Below, in pieces: positions 10,726 to 22,629 of a stretch of DNA of 64,000 nt. The stretch comes from Raphanus sativus (taxonomy: Eukaryota > Streptophyta > Magnoliopsida > Brassicales > Brassicaceae): positions 32,351,075 through 32,415,074 of the forward strand of contig NC_079514.1 in NCBI RefSeq assembly GCF_000801105.2, in the 5' to 3' direction. A program made the translations under genes and the position numbers. A model generated the notes under the pieces. It was not told where the DNA came from, made no database searches, and saw only the letters and a program-made list of their open reading frames with translations. Each line of letters starts with the position of its first letter. Positions within the stretch are counted from its first letter, which is position 1.

Positions 10726-11500
10726 TAGAAGTAGGGTTTGTCGATATGATTAGCCGTTGATCAGTCTCTGTCTTGAGAGATATACGCCGGTGATGGAGTT
10801 TTATTAGGCCTAGATTTGTTGATCTTTTCTTGTTCTTCATTAGTTTATTAAATTGACTCAGTCCATACTCTTTAAACTATGTTATTAAAGGAAGAAATTT
10901 CCAGTTTAATAAACCAACTATTTATATTACCACAAATATAAACTAGTAGAAACAGACATGCCCTTGACCAAATGGCGCTGAGGATTAGAAAGACAACCGG
11001 ACAGATCACAATAAATAAATAAGTGAATTAGAGTTGATATTAAAATGAGGTCTTTTACTTTATATAATTTTACGACTATTTATATATTTTAATTTTTATA
11101 ACAAAAATTTAACCTATGATCACAAAATTTCTAGTGTTAAACTTTAAACTGTTTTATTAGTTTATAATCATTTTCAAAATATCAAAAAATAAAGTATACA
11201 AAAAATCAAAATTAATTTTAGTTATATGGTTAATATGATTCTTTAATTTAATTAATAATATAAAATTATTTAATACTATCAGTATTCATATATATATATA
11301 TATATATTTCAGTTCACATTACACAATTTCATATATTTTATTTAAGGATATTGTTTTTTGTAGATTACTAACGCATTAACGCATGATCGTTAGTGGATCT
11401 ATTATACCTTAGTTAACTAATTTAAACTTATTCGAATTTAAATTTGAAGGGAGATTTTTGGAATGTGGGTTTTAATTTTTTTTTAAAGTAAATAAATGAT
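10726..11500. other. Intergenic, AT-rich, (TA)n tract
   Basis: Upstream of the F-box gene (its promoter lies within the first few hundred bases). A (TA)n microsatellite occurs at about 11289-11308. Nothing coding was recognised. Confidence 0.5.
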
Positions 11501-12132
11501 AAAAAATTCATATAAAATAACACAACTAAATTGTTTTAAGTGTTTTAATACCAAATTTTTTATTACCCGTTTTAACTTCAACTAATTATTTTGATCATCT
11601 TAATACACAAAAAATTTAAACTTGTACCTATTTTAATACCTAAATTTTATTTTTTTTAATCAAATATAAATACTAATAAGTTTCAAATAAAAATTTTAAA
11701 TATCTAAAATTTACAAAAAAATCTCAGAAGTTTAAATTTTCTTTTTTTTCTCTTTGGAAATAAAGGTATCTAAATTATATATAATCTCAAATTTTGTAAG
11801 AAAAGTTTTGATTTTCAAATATTGAACATAATTTGTTTCTGAAATTATAAGAAAAATATTGTTTTTCTTCAAAACTAAATTTTAAAAATTTAAAAACATT
11901 TCTCCATACTTTATTTAGATTCTTTCCTAAATTTTAGAATAAAATTAGATTTTTATATTTTTCCTTAGAAAGATTTTTAAAATTTTGTCTAAAACTTATT
12001 AGTATTTGTAACTAAAATTAAAAAAAAAAATTGTATAATAAACTGAAAAAATAATTAGTTGAAATATTAAACGTAAAAGAAATTTAGGCATTAAAAGGAT
12101 TAACTAAATTTAGTTGGGATATTTTTATGGAA
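11501..12132. mobile_element. Diverged relative of the 6078-6758 foldback element
   Basis: Shares the layout and motif order of the element at 6078-6758: left arm with ACTAAATTGTTTTAAGTG, then TTTTAATACC and ACTAATTATTTTG blocks, then TACTAATAAGTTTCAAATAA. The right arm is the inverse, ending GATATTTTTATGGA. Arms are more decayed, and borders and target duplication cannot be fixed. Confidence 0.6.
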
Positions 12133-12649
12133 GATAGTTCATGATATTGGGTTTTATGTTTTGGATATCTAAGTTAGTTGTGGAAATTAGTGGTGATAAT
12201 GGATTGAGCTGAGGATTAACACCCGTTGACGTTTGATGGTAGTAAGTTAGAGAAGGTGACAGGTTCTTTGGAAAGGCGAAGAAGATGAGGATCTCTTTCG
12301 GTAAAAAGAATAAAAAATTGAGGATACCCTCTGCACTAGGTTCAAACTGTGGCTTTATTGATTTCAGTTAGAGAACATATTTTGAATTTTGTTATGATAG
12401 TTTTGGTCTCACAATATTATTTTAGGCTTTGCAAAACTATTATTAACAATGGGCTAAACACAAAATTCGCGATGTTTAAAAAACGTAGGAGACACAACAA
12501 ATGGCTTTTTCTAATTGGATAATCATTTTAAATATTGTGGCATAGCTTAGAGAGCCATTTGTTGCTTGTTGCTTGTTGCTTGTTGCTTGTTGCTTGATGG
12601 CTTAGAGAGCCATTTTAAATCGACAATAGCTCTATTTTTTAATCGAGAA
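12133..12649. repeat. Intergenic with 7-bp tandem repeat
   Basis: Five perfect copies of GTTGCTT occur at 12561-12595. The phrase GGCTTAGAGAGCCATTT appears on both sides of the repeat in similar form, suggesting a small local duplication. Otherwise nothing coding. Confidence 0.7.
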
Positions 12650-13263
12650 TCTATTTATATAAAATAGACTTTCAATCACTCCTAGGCTATCCACATAGGA
12701 TGCCATGTCATTAATTCATGCATCTTGGAGCTGCCACGTGTCCAGGTAAACAAAGCACACCGTTTCATTTAAAATCTAACCATCATGGGTTTCGATCATG
12801 TAGAATGCTATATCTTCCTGGGTTTTTAATACATGGCTGCCAATTATGATGTGGGTCTGTCGTAAATATTAGGCCATGTATCTATTTACCTGCCTGGATA
12901 TGAATTGTCGTCGTCTCAGAAACTCCGACGAACTGTGAAGGTTCACGCAGCCAAAGAAATCAGTCTGAGTAACGTCGGACAATTGTTTACGGCCAAATCC
13001 TGTTTGAACTCGGAGTCTGTGTTTAATCGAATCGTCTTCTTCTTACCGGCGAACAAACTACAGAAACGTTATGGTAGTAGGAGACCTTCAATCTTCGTTA
13101 TTAATGCCCTCATTAACAGTACCTCCCCACTAATCAAGACGATTTATTATCCAATACATCCCATCTATTATTTCCTTCTGTGAATCTCTCCCTATAAATA
13201 TATGAGTTTATTTCGTTGAAAATCATCAGTTTTTTACTCTCAATCGTTACCAAACTTTCAAAA

Positions 13264-13332
13264 ATGAGAATAGCAAACTTCTCTCTCATGTTCTCCGATT
13301 TGAGAGCCGGTCGTTCTAGCACCACCGTCGAG
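13264..13332 (+). pseudogene. RPA/DUF223-like N-terminal fragment inside Helitron
   Basis: Reading from ATG 13264 gives a short peptide with FSDLRAGRSSTTVE. This matches the recalled start of the replication protein A-like (DUF223/OB-fold) proteins that plant Helitrons commonly carry. The similarity ends soon after, so only the first part of the OB-fold remains. It supports the Helitron call for 12650-16198. Confidence 0.5.
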
Positions 13333-13499
13333 ATTTCGCCAGCTGGGATTTTGGGAGTCGAGATCTCTCCCGATGTTATGTTGTGTTTTGTATTTATTCT
13401 CTATATAACAATCTCATCCGCTTGGAAGTTTTGGAATTTTGTGGTTGAGTTGAACATTTGATTTGCTGAGTCTAAGTATGTGTGGTGATTGGTGAACGA

Positions 13500-14640
13500 A
13501 GCTATTATTTTTAACAGGTTCCATATCAAGTATTTGGTCACAGGATTTGAGGATCTTGAACCTGTGTGTAAGTCGGAACCGCGTACGGATCAGTTCACAA
13601 GCCACTTACTTGCATAAGTTTGTTAAGTAACTACTTCTTCAATAACTTTTACAGCGTGGTAGCAGCATTAGGATCTGGATTTGGGTACTCTATGGTGAGC
13701 CAAGCCTTGCAAGGACAACAGCTGGTTTTGCTATATTCCAAGCAATAATTTTCAAAGGGAGGTATTGTTCTTTACTTTCTCACCGCTATATATATATCAT
13801 CTTGAAGATTTCTTTGGTATTGCAACTAAGACTGTTGTCTTGATGCTTTTTGAAATATGAATGAAGAGCGGTAAGAGATGTGAGCATCCCACCAGGGACA
13901 AGGCTTCTGATAGTAGAACATATCCAGAGGTTTGAAATCAACTTCTATGCTCTTGCATTGATGAAAGAGTGAATGTGTTAAAAAAATACAAAGTGGATTG
14001 AACCATTCTCTGTTGTTTTGGGTGCAGGACCCCGAAGTTAAACGGCCAAACAAGGAAATGGGTTTTTTTTCTTTTCATATACACAGAAATACTAATCAGC
14101 TATAGCTTCACATCGGGTATGAGTTTATGGAGAAGATTACGTTTAATGACCATCTGTTTGCGTCGGATAACCCTAGGTTGAGCTGGAGACAGGTCTGAGA
14201 TATATGTTGGTGCATCTAGAGGGCTTTACTATCCTCATACAGATTTTGCAATAGCCATCAAACACAGCAATGTGAAGTCTGCTAAGTTGGCACGTATGTA
14301 TGCCGGTGAAATGAAGTTTTTATTACCTCGATCCGAGTAGTTGACCAAACAACAACTGACTGAGAAATCTTATATTTTCTCTGTTGGTGTGGTGATGTGT
14401 TAAGCTCTATGCGGGAGACCAGTCATTGCTCCATCTCTTCCGAGAGAGAAAGTGAATTTCATTTGAATGGGCGACAAAGTTGGTGAAGAAAGGGAAAAAG
14501 GGATCAAGGAAAACTTTCTTTACGAGAAGTGAAGCTTGAAGAGATTAAGAAGTATTGTGAGTTATCAGAGAAGTGTTTGGTGCAAGCCCGTACCGGTTTT
14601 CAAACTCCATCATCTAAAAGAAATGATCAGTGAAAAAAGA
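13500..14640 (+). pseudogene. Captured exon fragments of an unrecognised gene
   Basis: Several plus-strand stretches look like exons between plausible splice sites but do not form one open frame. One reads WVLYGEPSLARTTAGFAIFQ (about 13670-13755). Another reads YEFMEKITFNDHLFASDNPR (about 14119-14180) and runs to a CAG/GT-like border. A third reads GLYYPHTDFAIAIKHSNVKS (from about 14220), and a fourth is a charged stretch at about 14530-14620. Stops and frame changes separate them. I do not recognise the parent gene. The pattern of short conserved coding blocks inside a Helitron suggests gene capture. Confidence 0.4.
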
Positions 14641-15203
14641 TCGTTAATGTGTTGTTAATCTAAATAAGGTTTTGATTCTCAATAGCATATTTTTCATGTA
14701 AACTAATAATCCAAATGGATTTCTTTAGAATTTTTTTTTTTGGTTCAAGATTTCTTTAGATTAGATTTGTACTTTTGAGAGCTAGAGAAAAGAATTTCAC
14801 ATAATAAGTAATGAGTAAAGTCTAGATATTAAATTAAATTAAACTCTAAACCCAAAACATTTAACCCCAAAACTTAACACATTGATTTAAAACACTAAAA
14901 ATTAAATTTTAAACACTAAATAATCGACTTTGTTACCACAACATTTAGCATTTGAATTGTTGGAACTGCATGTCTAAAACCACTATATTGTACTTATTTT
15001 ACTTACACATTTTTTACATGGCGATTATTTATGAATACTACATCTCTACACACTTTTAGTTTATCACAAAAAACTATTGCAGAACAAATGTTACTATAAA
15101 AATAAGTTATGATGATTTTTTTTCATGCTGAATAAACTCAAACTAATACATTACATTATTTCTACTTAAGGGACTCAAGTTATATGTTCGTTTTCAAATA
15201 CAG

Positions 15204-15945
15204 TAAAAACTCTATAAATTAATAATGTTAGAAGTATGACATTTTATTAATTTATAAAGTTATTAATATACGAAATTTTTTTTAAAGATTTTTCAGTTTT
15301 AGAGTATATCTTTTACCTAAAATATGAAATAATTAATTTTACTGTATACTCCCTCTGTTTTTAAATAATACATGTTTTGAGATTTTTACACTTTTAATAA
15401 AACATATTAAAATTTACTTATTAGTGCATAGTTTTTTGTTATTTTATATTTCCTATATTTCTAAACCAATAAAATTTCAAGAAATGCAATTAATGTTTTT
15501 GAGATTCACAATTATTCATAATTAGTTGACAAAAATTACATTTGAAAATATACAAAATACATCTTTTTGAAACAAAAAAATTCCTAAAACATACATCTTT
15601 AAAAAACAGAGGGAGTATACATTAATTAAGTTTTTTCAAATTCAACTTTCATATTATTTTTTCTTATATTTTTCGTGTATATGAAATATGATCAATAGAA
15701 TTTAATTTTTTGTTTTAGATAAAATTTTACCAAATATTATCAAAATATAGTAAACTGTTAAAAATAGAGATAATAACATTGTGATTTAAATAAGCCATAA
15801 CTTACACTGAGTTTTCAAAAAAATATTTATGTTAGTATTTTATTGATTTATGTCATATTTTGAATCGGTTCAACCTAGGACCAGGAAAATTTATTAATTT
15901 ATATTGTTTATTAATTTATTGAGTATTAGTTGATATATATTTTAT
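15204..15945. mobile_element. Possible MITE with ATTAATTTATA arms, interrupted
   Basis: The left side, ACAGTAAAAACTCTATAAAT with repeated ATTAATTTATA phrases, resembles a common Brassicaceae MITE with terminal ACAGTAAAACCTCTATAAAT. A matching right side with TTATTAATTTAT lies near 15890-15945. The Stowaway element at 15349-15615 would be nested in it. Borders are approximate. Confidence 0.4.
15349..15615. mobile_element. Stowaway-type MITE with TA target duplication
   Basis: Begins CTCCCTCTGTTTTTAAATAA and ends TCTTTAAAAAACAGAGGGAG, with TA at 15347-15348 and 15616-15617. Length 267 bp. Same family of termini as the element at 8749-9009. Confidence 0.85.
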
Positions 15946-16198
15946 ATTATCCATCTGCTTCGAGAAATTATTCAAAATAAAAGACATATCAAAATCTGAT
16001 ATAAAAAAAAAAAAACAAAATGATCAATAAATACAGCTAAGCTTTAAAATTAGACGAATTTAAACTTTTGAAATGAAAATTGTTAACCGAGACTTAAAAA
16101 TATTAATTTAAAATATACACAATTAATCTTATAACTAATATCACATATTATGTCATACAATTAACAAATATCCCGCCCGTAGGGCGGGCCAATCCTAG

Positions 16199-16423
16199 TG
16201 GCTCTATAAGCTATACCCACTAACGACGTCGCGTGATCGGTAGCGAGAAGCCTTTAACACGCTTTGAATATGGCGAGTGAGAGATAGGAAAAACAGAAGA
16301 AGCCAAACCGAATCAAACCAAAATACTATTACCGAAACGAACCAAAAATCTGATTGCAAACCAAATGGTGACTCAGTCCTTTCCGTGGCGTGTACTTTGC
16401 CACTTATGATCATTGATATATAT
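16199..16423. other. Short unique spacer between two Helitrons
   Basis: Less AT-rich than its surroundings (for example GAAACGAACC and ACTCAGTCC). Possibly the original host sequence between mobile elements; no gene recognised. Confidence 0.4.
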
Positions 16424-17214
16424 TCTATTAATTCTCCAGCATGACCGGTTAATAAAAAGTTGTGTCCAATAAATATAAAATAGATTAAATAAACTATACA
16501 ACCATAATTAACTTTTATTAATCGATATTATTTTATAACCTCCAATCCATTATTTTCGGCACCACTTCTTTCTATTACATACATTAACCGACAGTTATAT
16601 ATAATAACAATTATTCCTTCTTTTTGGGTTTATACCAAATTATGATCGGTAATTTATGTTATTTTATATTATAATAAATTATAATTAAAATATATTACAG
16701 TATATACACGAACATCATTTTCTTATATTTTTATAATAACTAAATTAAATAATTATTTTTAAAAAATTATAATCCGCTGATAACTGCCAAATTAAATGGC
16801 CGGATACAATACAAATTATTTGTTTGCGAATTATGCGGGTCATATTTTTGATCAAAACAAAATTGAAATCCATGGGTTGGCGGATTCGACCGGCAACCCA
16901 GCCCAGCGTATACGGGATCTGCCAAACTAAATGGGCGGTGCCAGTACAAATTATTTGTTTGTGGGTTGTGCGGGTCATATTTTTTGACCAAAACAAAATT
17001 GAAACCCGCGGATTGGCGAATTCGACCGACAATCCAGTCCTAACAGAGAGTATATCGGATCAAATTTTAAATTTCTATTATTTAATAAAATATATTTTGA
17101 TTAATATTTATACACAAATATGATTACAAATAAAAAACTAAAAATTTAATCACAAAAAATACAAATATGAAAATTAAATTAAAACAAAAAATATATCCGC
17201 CCTTTAAAATCTAG
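16424..17214 (+). mobile_element. Probable short Helitron with internal 133-bp tandem duplication
   Basis: Starts TCTATTAATTCTCCAGC, resembling the start of the minus-strand Helitron at 54822-55557 (TCTATTCTATTAAATTAG). Ends AAAATCTAG at 17214 followed by T, shortly after ATCCGCCC, which looks like half of the usual end hairpin. Inside, a segment of about 133 bp containing CAAATTATTTGTTTG and GCGGGTCATATTTTT occurs twice in tandem (about 16788-16920 and 16921-17050). Ends are inferred. Confidence 0.5.
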
Positions 17215-17854
17215 TAATATTGTTATAGCTCGATCAAAGTCTTCTTGGCATGCGCGATAAGTACATTGACATGTGTGATAAGTGCATTCCACTATGTTGA
17301 CGACTTTATTGAATTACAATATTTTAGTTTAGATGAACTATTGTAATTATTTGGACGAACAATTATAACTATTTGACCAATGTTATGTTTAGATCTTGAT
17401 TATTACAGCTGATGACAAAACTGTAGCACTATGCTATAAAAATTGTATCCTATATTTTTACCAAAAAAATTGTATACTGCAGAAATAATATGTTTTCATG
17501 AATCTATTTAATAAATGTATATATTAAATATTGCATTTATAATGTATATATTAGCTTTAGATTTTTATTAAAAATAATAAATAATATTTGATTATATATT
17601 TAATTATATTTTAAATGGTAATCTAAATTTTAAAAATTAAAATTTATTTATTTTTATTTTCTTTTTGAAATAAAGAACTTATTTTGGATACTAATATACT
17701 TTTGATTTTATGAAAAAAAAATTATAATTATATTTTTTATATTTTTATATATTCTAAATGCAAATACTCTAACAAAATATTAATATGAAATCATTGGATT
17801 AAGAGCATTTGCAACTTTTAAATTTCATTCAAAATATTCTTATAGTTATTGTTG
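17215..17854. other. Intergenic, AT-rich, no gene seen
   Basis: Includes a small duplication of GATAAGTACATT/GATAAGTGCATT near 17257-17290. Nothing else recognised. Confidence 0.5.
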
Positions 17855-17962
17855 TTTGGATAATAAGAAGCATAATGCTCATATTAATGTTCTACCAATA
17901 GCCAGTGTTCTTCTTATTATCCAAACTGACTATGTGATTGGTAGAACATTAATATGAGCATT
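17855..17962. repeat. Two crossed perfect inverted repeats (16 and 26 bp)
   Basis: Arm A TTTGGATAATAAGAAG (17855-17870) is the perfect inverse of 17910-17925. Arm B, 26 bp at 17874-17899 beginning AATGCTCATATTAATG, is the perfect inverse of 17937-17962. The order is A, B, A', B', so the two stems cross rather than nest. Just downstream AAGAACACTGACTAT is repeated in tandem at about 18004-18033, and CATAACTCATTATATAAT is also duplicated. No open frame is involved. Confidence 0.85.
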
Positions 17963-18829
17963 AATTTTCATAACTCATTATATAATCATAACTCATTATA
18001 TAATAAGAACACTGACTATAAGAACACTGACTATAAGAACTCATTAAGGTCATGCACATGTGTTGCAAGTCGGTATCGTGCGTGGTGGTCAATTGTTGCT
18101 CACTTCTAGTCATTATCATGTAGTTTTGGTTATCCTCATATTTCTAGCGCGAAACTGTTAAGAAAAAGTAGAATTTTACTGGAAACAAAAAGCAAAATAA
18201 TAAAATAGATCAAAAGTTAGGTTTTATCTAAAATATTAATACTGAAGTACAAATAACTCTGTCCCCTTAGTTTTGCACAAATATTACCACTCCATGCCAC
18301 TGCCATCACAATTAAAAAAACGTGGCCTATTAACATTGTCTTTGGGCTTTCTTTTTAACATGCACATGGTCCATCCTAAAATAGTCTTAAATTTTCGAAA
18401 TTTTTTAATTGATGTACATTAATAACATTTAAAGTTATTTATAATTGATACTCACTCTGATATTTTCCTAATACTACGCGATCTTTCTGTTATATTCACT
18501 CAGAGATTTTCCTAATCCTACGGGAAAAGAATATAAACTATTTATTGTTGAACAGCTCGATGCAACTAACTAACCATACGGAAATCTTTCAATGTAATCT
18601 TGACCACCAAATTCTTTTCTCTACGAAAATCTTTTTAAATATCTTGACCACCAAATTCTCTTTTTCTCTACGAATATTCCTTTTCCCAAATAGATACTAA
18701 ATAATAAATGTACATTTAATTACTTTTAAGATCTTTTGCCTTTGATTGTGTTTTTAAATTATAAATACCAAAAATAAAATATCGAACTTAATGACATTTA
18801 AAATGGGCTGTATATATTATGAACAAGAG

Positions 18830-18872
<43 letters not shown>

Positions 18873-18991
18873 CTGTACACAGACATAAATAAAATAAGAG
18901 AGAAAAAATAAATTGTTTATGGAAAACAACTCTTAACTATTTTTTCTGTTAGTTTCGCGGACAAAAAATTATAATGGACTTCGCATATTAG
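17963..18991. other. Intergenic with (GA)n microsatellite
   Basis: Contains a GA repeat of about 40 bases at 18833-18871 and the duplicated phrase CTTGACCACCAAATTCT (near 18599 and 18643). No gene recognised. Confidence 0.6.
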
Positions 18992-19507
18992 TCTCTTCCT
19001 TTCCATATATTAGCAAATTGGGCACATTTGCTATTCTGGCCTATCATAATATAATTTTCAAAACAAAATAATTTGGGTACATTTCCATTAATTTTTAGAT
19101 TTTGAAAAATTTTATAATTAAAAGTTTAGAATATTTAAGCTTACATACACAAGTTATACAAAATTATAATTAAAAAAAGTACACACAATAATATTTTCAA
19201 AATTATTTAATTTTGGTAAATTTCCATTATTTTAAATTTTTTTAAAAAATCATGTAATTCAAAGTTTAGAATATATAAACTTACATACACAAGTTATAAT
19301 AAATTTGAATTTTAAAAAAACATACAATAATATTTTCATTCTAAAAAATGGATATTTATATAAAATCATACTTTTTAATCAAATACTCAACAAATCGAAT
19401 AAAATACACAAATATAAATTCAACAAATATGAAAGCCTCTAAATTTTTACTTACCAGTTCATCTTTCCAAACATACATCCGCGCGGGCGCGCGGGTCCAA
19501 AATCTAG
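18992..19507 (+). mobile_element. Probable small Helitron
   Basis: The 3' end has a perfect 7-bp GC hairpin (CCGCGCG at 19479-19485 against CGCGCGG at 19488-19494), then GTCCAAAATCTAG ending 19507 and T. A candidate 5' end is TCTCTTCCTTTCCATATA at 18992. Inside, a segment with AAAAGTTTAGAATATTTAAG and CTTACATACACAAGTTATA occurs twice about 127 bp apart. The 3' end is firm, the 5' end tentative. Confidence 0.5.
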
Positions 19508-19815
19508 TTGATCTTAAAAGAAGAAGTAGAATTTTAATGGTGAATGAACCCTGCTTTTATCTATAGCTGTTTCTTAGTTGAAAGTGTTTCAACTCGGATC
19601 TCCTTTTCTAATATTTTACTGTTCCTTATATATGTAGCTTACGAGATTAATGTTAGAGCTGGCCATAATATTGAGATATTGTAAGATTTTCTTTTTTAAG
19701 CTTGAAAATTGGAAGAAGTGCGATCCAAAAACTAGAAATCAGAATTTTGAAACAAAAAAATTCGAGTGCTTCTTTTTTAAATGAAAATAGGCTTTTAGAT
19801 TAATTATCCCTAATA

Positions 19816-21463
19816 CTCCTTCTGTTTTAAAATGATTCATGTTCTAAAAAAAATTGTTTCAAAAAAGATCAATCCCCTAGTCTATATTTGAGAAGTGATT
19901 TGCCACATATCTTATCTACAATCGTTTTCACAAAAAATTTGTGACGTGGCTATTAAGATTGATGACATGTCATATAGTTAAATATGACATGGATAATTAT
20001 AATTAATATTGATATATATTTTTGGAAATCTTTTTAGAATATGACAATAACTCATATATTTCATCTAATATTGATTTATATTTTTGGTAAATTTTGTAGA
20101 ATATGGTAATAACTCATAAATCATTACTAAAATAAATATATTCAAATATGACATTTTGAATTTCGAAATATTATATAATTTTACTTTTATAATTATAAAA
20201 AATTATTATCTAAAATTTTCTGAATTTTTTAAAAAAATTTAAATCGTAATATCATTAGTTTCTTTTAGATATCTGCAAATTATATAAATATTATTTAGTT
20301 TTAATTTTTGATAACTATACAATTTTATATGTTTTTTAGTAATTTTGTACAAGTTGATTTAATACATTTAACCAAATGAAATAAATAATTTTTTTATCTA
20401 AGATTTTAACTTTATATATATACATATATATTCTTAAAAATACTTAAAAATATTTTCTCTTAAATTTATGCTTAATTAATGATATTTATATTAATTACTG
20501 GTCAAATAATAAAAGATATAATATTAATAAATTACATTTTAAAATATAAAATTTAACTTTTAAAAAATTCATCACTATACATGGTGCACGAAAACATTTA
20601 GATTAATAATTGTGACATAACTACTAAAATTGATGAAATGTCTTATAGATTAATATCACATGGACAATTATATTTAATGTTAATTTATATTTTTGGTAAA
20701 ATTTTTAAAATATGGTAATAACTCATATATTACATTTATTATCGATTTATATTTTTTGGACTTTTTAAAAACATGGTAATAACTCATAAATCATCATTAA
20801 AATAAATATATTCAATTATGACATTTCAAATTTCGAAATATCATTTAAATTAAAAAGTTTTCAAAAATAAATACATATTTTTTGAAAATTATAAAAATTA
20901 AATAATAAAATCAAATTAAATCGCAAAATTATTAGTTTCTTATATATATCTACAGATTTTATAAATATTTTTTAATTTTTGAAAATATGCAATTTTACAT
21001 ATCCATTCAATATACTTAATTAAAATAAATAGATAGAAAAATCTACCTAAGATTATAATTTTAAATATATACATGCACATTCTTAAATATAATTCAAAAT
21101 AAACAAAATTGTTTTTATCTTAATATTAATGTTCAGTTAAATTAAATTATATTAAAAATATTGATAAGAAAAAAGAAAATTTATAATATTAATAAAGAAT
21201 AAATATAATTTATATTTATCTATTAAAAATATTTTAAAATTCTTTTACTGCACATGGTGCAGGAAAACACCTAGTATTTTATATTTTTCATGCATATAAT
21301 AAGAATAAATAATAAATTTCAAAAAATTAATTATGTCAATTAAATTTTGATTAGTTACTATTTATGAAAATTTGTTAAACACAAAAAAACAATGTATATT
21401 CAAAAAGTTTTTTTAGTATGCGTAATTTTTCTACAATATGTATCTTATTGGAACAGAGGGAAG
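19816..21463. mobile_element. Stowaway-type MITE split by a Helitron insertion
   Basis: The left terminus CTCCTTCTGTTTTAAAATGA begins at 19816 after TA. The matching right terminus GGAACAGAGGGAAG ends at 21463 before TA. Without the Helitron at 19881-21274 the element would be about 255 bp, close to the two uninterrupted Stowaway elements in this window (261 and 267 bp). Confidence 0.7.
19881..21274 (+). mobile_element. Dimeric Helitron nested in the Stowaway MITE
   Basis: Begins TCTATATTTGAGAAGTG and ends with hairpin CTGCACATGGTGCAG, then GAAAACACCTAG at 21274 and T. A second, decayed copy of the same end (ACATGGTGCACGAAAACATT then TAG) occurs at about 20579-20601, directly followed by DNA resembling the element's own 5' part. 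Phrases such as ATGGTAATAACTCATA and the surrounding order recur with a spacing of about 660-690 bp. It is therefore a head-to-tail dimer of two AT-rich units (19881-20601 and 20602-21274). No protein coded. Confidence 0.65.
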
Positions 21464-21532
21464 TAATACATTACAAATATTAACTTATGCTTAGATCTAT
21501 ACAAATATAACACAATATTTTTATGTCTAAGT

Positions 21533-21839
21533 TGTTATAAACATGAAAAACAGAAGAAGAAGCAATGTCAAAGATATACGCACCGTAACTTTGACAAATG
21601 AAGTAAATATTTATTATGTGGAGCCCACGTCACTATTCACGCACATTAACTTTTCCTTTTTACTCTCTATATAAACGAACGAATTCGTTCGATTATAAAC
21701 ACACCTCTCTTCCTCTTTTCTATAAAAAACTATCTCTCGTTTATTTATCATATATCAGTGTTATCTTTCTCCTGCGGGTATAAAATTTCTTTCTATAAAA
21801 TTTCCGATACATATAAAATTTATAAGTCTTTTTATAACA
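21533..21839 (+). repeat. 5' LTR of the Ty1/copia element
   Basis: 307 bp, TG..CA. Contains a TATA-type promoter motif CTATATAAACG at about 21666-21676, followed by the palindrome CGAACGAATTCGTTCG. Confidence 0.95.
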
Positions 21840-22399
21840 CGTTATCAGCACGATCACTCTGCAATTCGGTAAAGTTTATATGTATCATATTTACCCTGCT
21901 ATAATGGCCAGTATACCGCCTATATTATTGTTTATTATTTTATAGTGTTTGTTTTAATTCACTATTATTTATCTATATTAATGCGGGCGGTATGTCGCCT
22001 CGTTAATAAACCTTGATTGTTAATTACACCATAATTATTTGGCTTGGCTGTGCCGCCACAAAATTTATTTAATACTAATATGGAAATTTATTTATCACCA
22101 TAATGCGATTGATATTTATCTGTTTATTATATCGTGATGTTTGCTCACCTATATAAAAATATTGTGAAATTTACTGAAATTGATTGACTGATTATTACGA
22201 TATTTTCAGACTGATTTTCGATTCAACGATTTAACCCCAACAGTCACAAAGAAAAAAATTCAAATTTTTACCTTTTTCAAACGGCTATGAACAGTAATTT
22301 TACATCTATAAATACACTCATACTTCACTCATTTTCTTCATCAAAAATTATTCATCTTCTCCCAAATATTTTCAAATAATTTTCTCTCATTTTTCTCTC

Positions 22400-22590
22400 T
22401 CAAGAAAGATGATCCGCGCGTTTTTGATTTTAGTTGCAATTCTAATTTGTGTTTCTATTTACGGTTTATTCGTTGGAGAATTTGCTCCGGAAGAATTTAC
22501 AATGAATATCGGTTTACTTTTCTATGCATTGTTTCTCTTTGTAATTGCTTGCATGATTAATATAAACGGTTCATTCTAAATATTATGAAA
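22400..22590 (+). other. Leader region of the copia element with small upstream open frame
   Basis: The untranslated leader 21840-22629 contains an ATG at about 22409. It opens a short hydrophobic reading (MIRAFLILVAILICVSIYG and onward) of about 55 codons that ends before gag. Whether it is translated is unknown. Confidence 0.35.
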
Positions 22591-22629
22591 TTCTAATAAA
22601 ATTTATTATATTTGTTTTTAGAAATACAA

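Larger units (their letters stand above)
12650..16198 (+). mobile_element. Non-autonomous Helitron, 3.5 kb, carrying gene fragments
   Basis: The 3' end is diagnostic: a GC-rich hairpin CCCGCCC-GTA-GGGCGGG at 16172-16188, then CCAATCCTAG ending at 16198 and followed by T. The proposed 5' end is TCTATTTATATAAAATAG at 12650, preceded by A, so insertion is between A and T as Helitrons do. No RepHel protein is visible. Inside are an RPA-like fragment (13264-13330), spliced-looking exon pieces (13500-14640), a Stowaway MITE (15349-15615) and AT-rich DNA. The 3' end is firm; the 5' end is inferred from resemblance to Arabidopsis Helitron starts. Confidence 0.7.

Noticed and set aside
12905..13183. 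Plus-strand open frame of 92 codons at the left of the Helitron cargo
   Set aside because: It opens with TTG, not ATG, and shows no known domain. It may overlap captured coding DNA but is not supported as a gene.
16767..17032. Overlapping open frames on both strands in the 16.8-17.1 kb duplication
   Set aside because: They arise from the 133-bp tandem duplication inside a Helitron and encode only repeat text.
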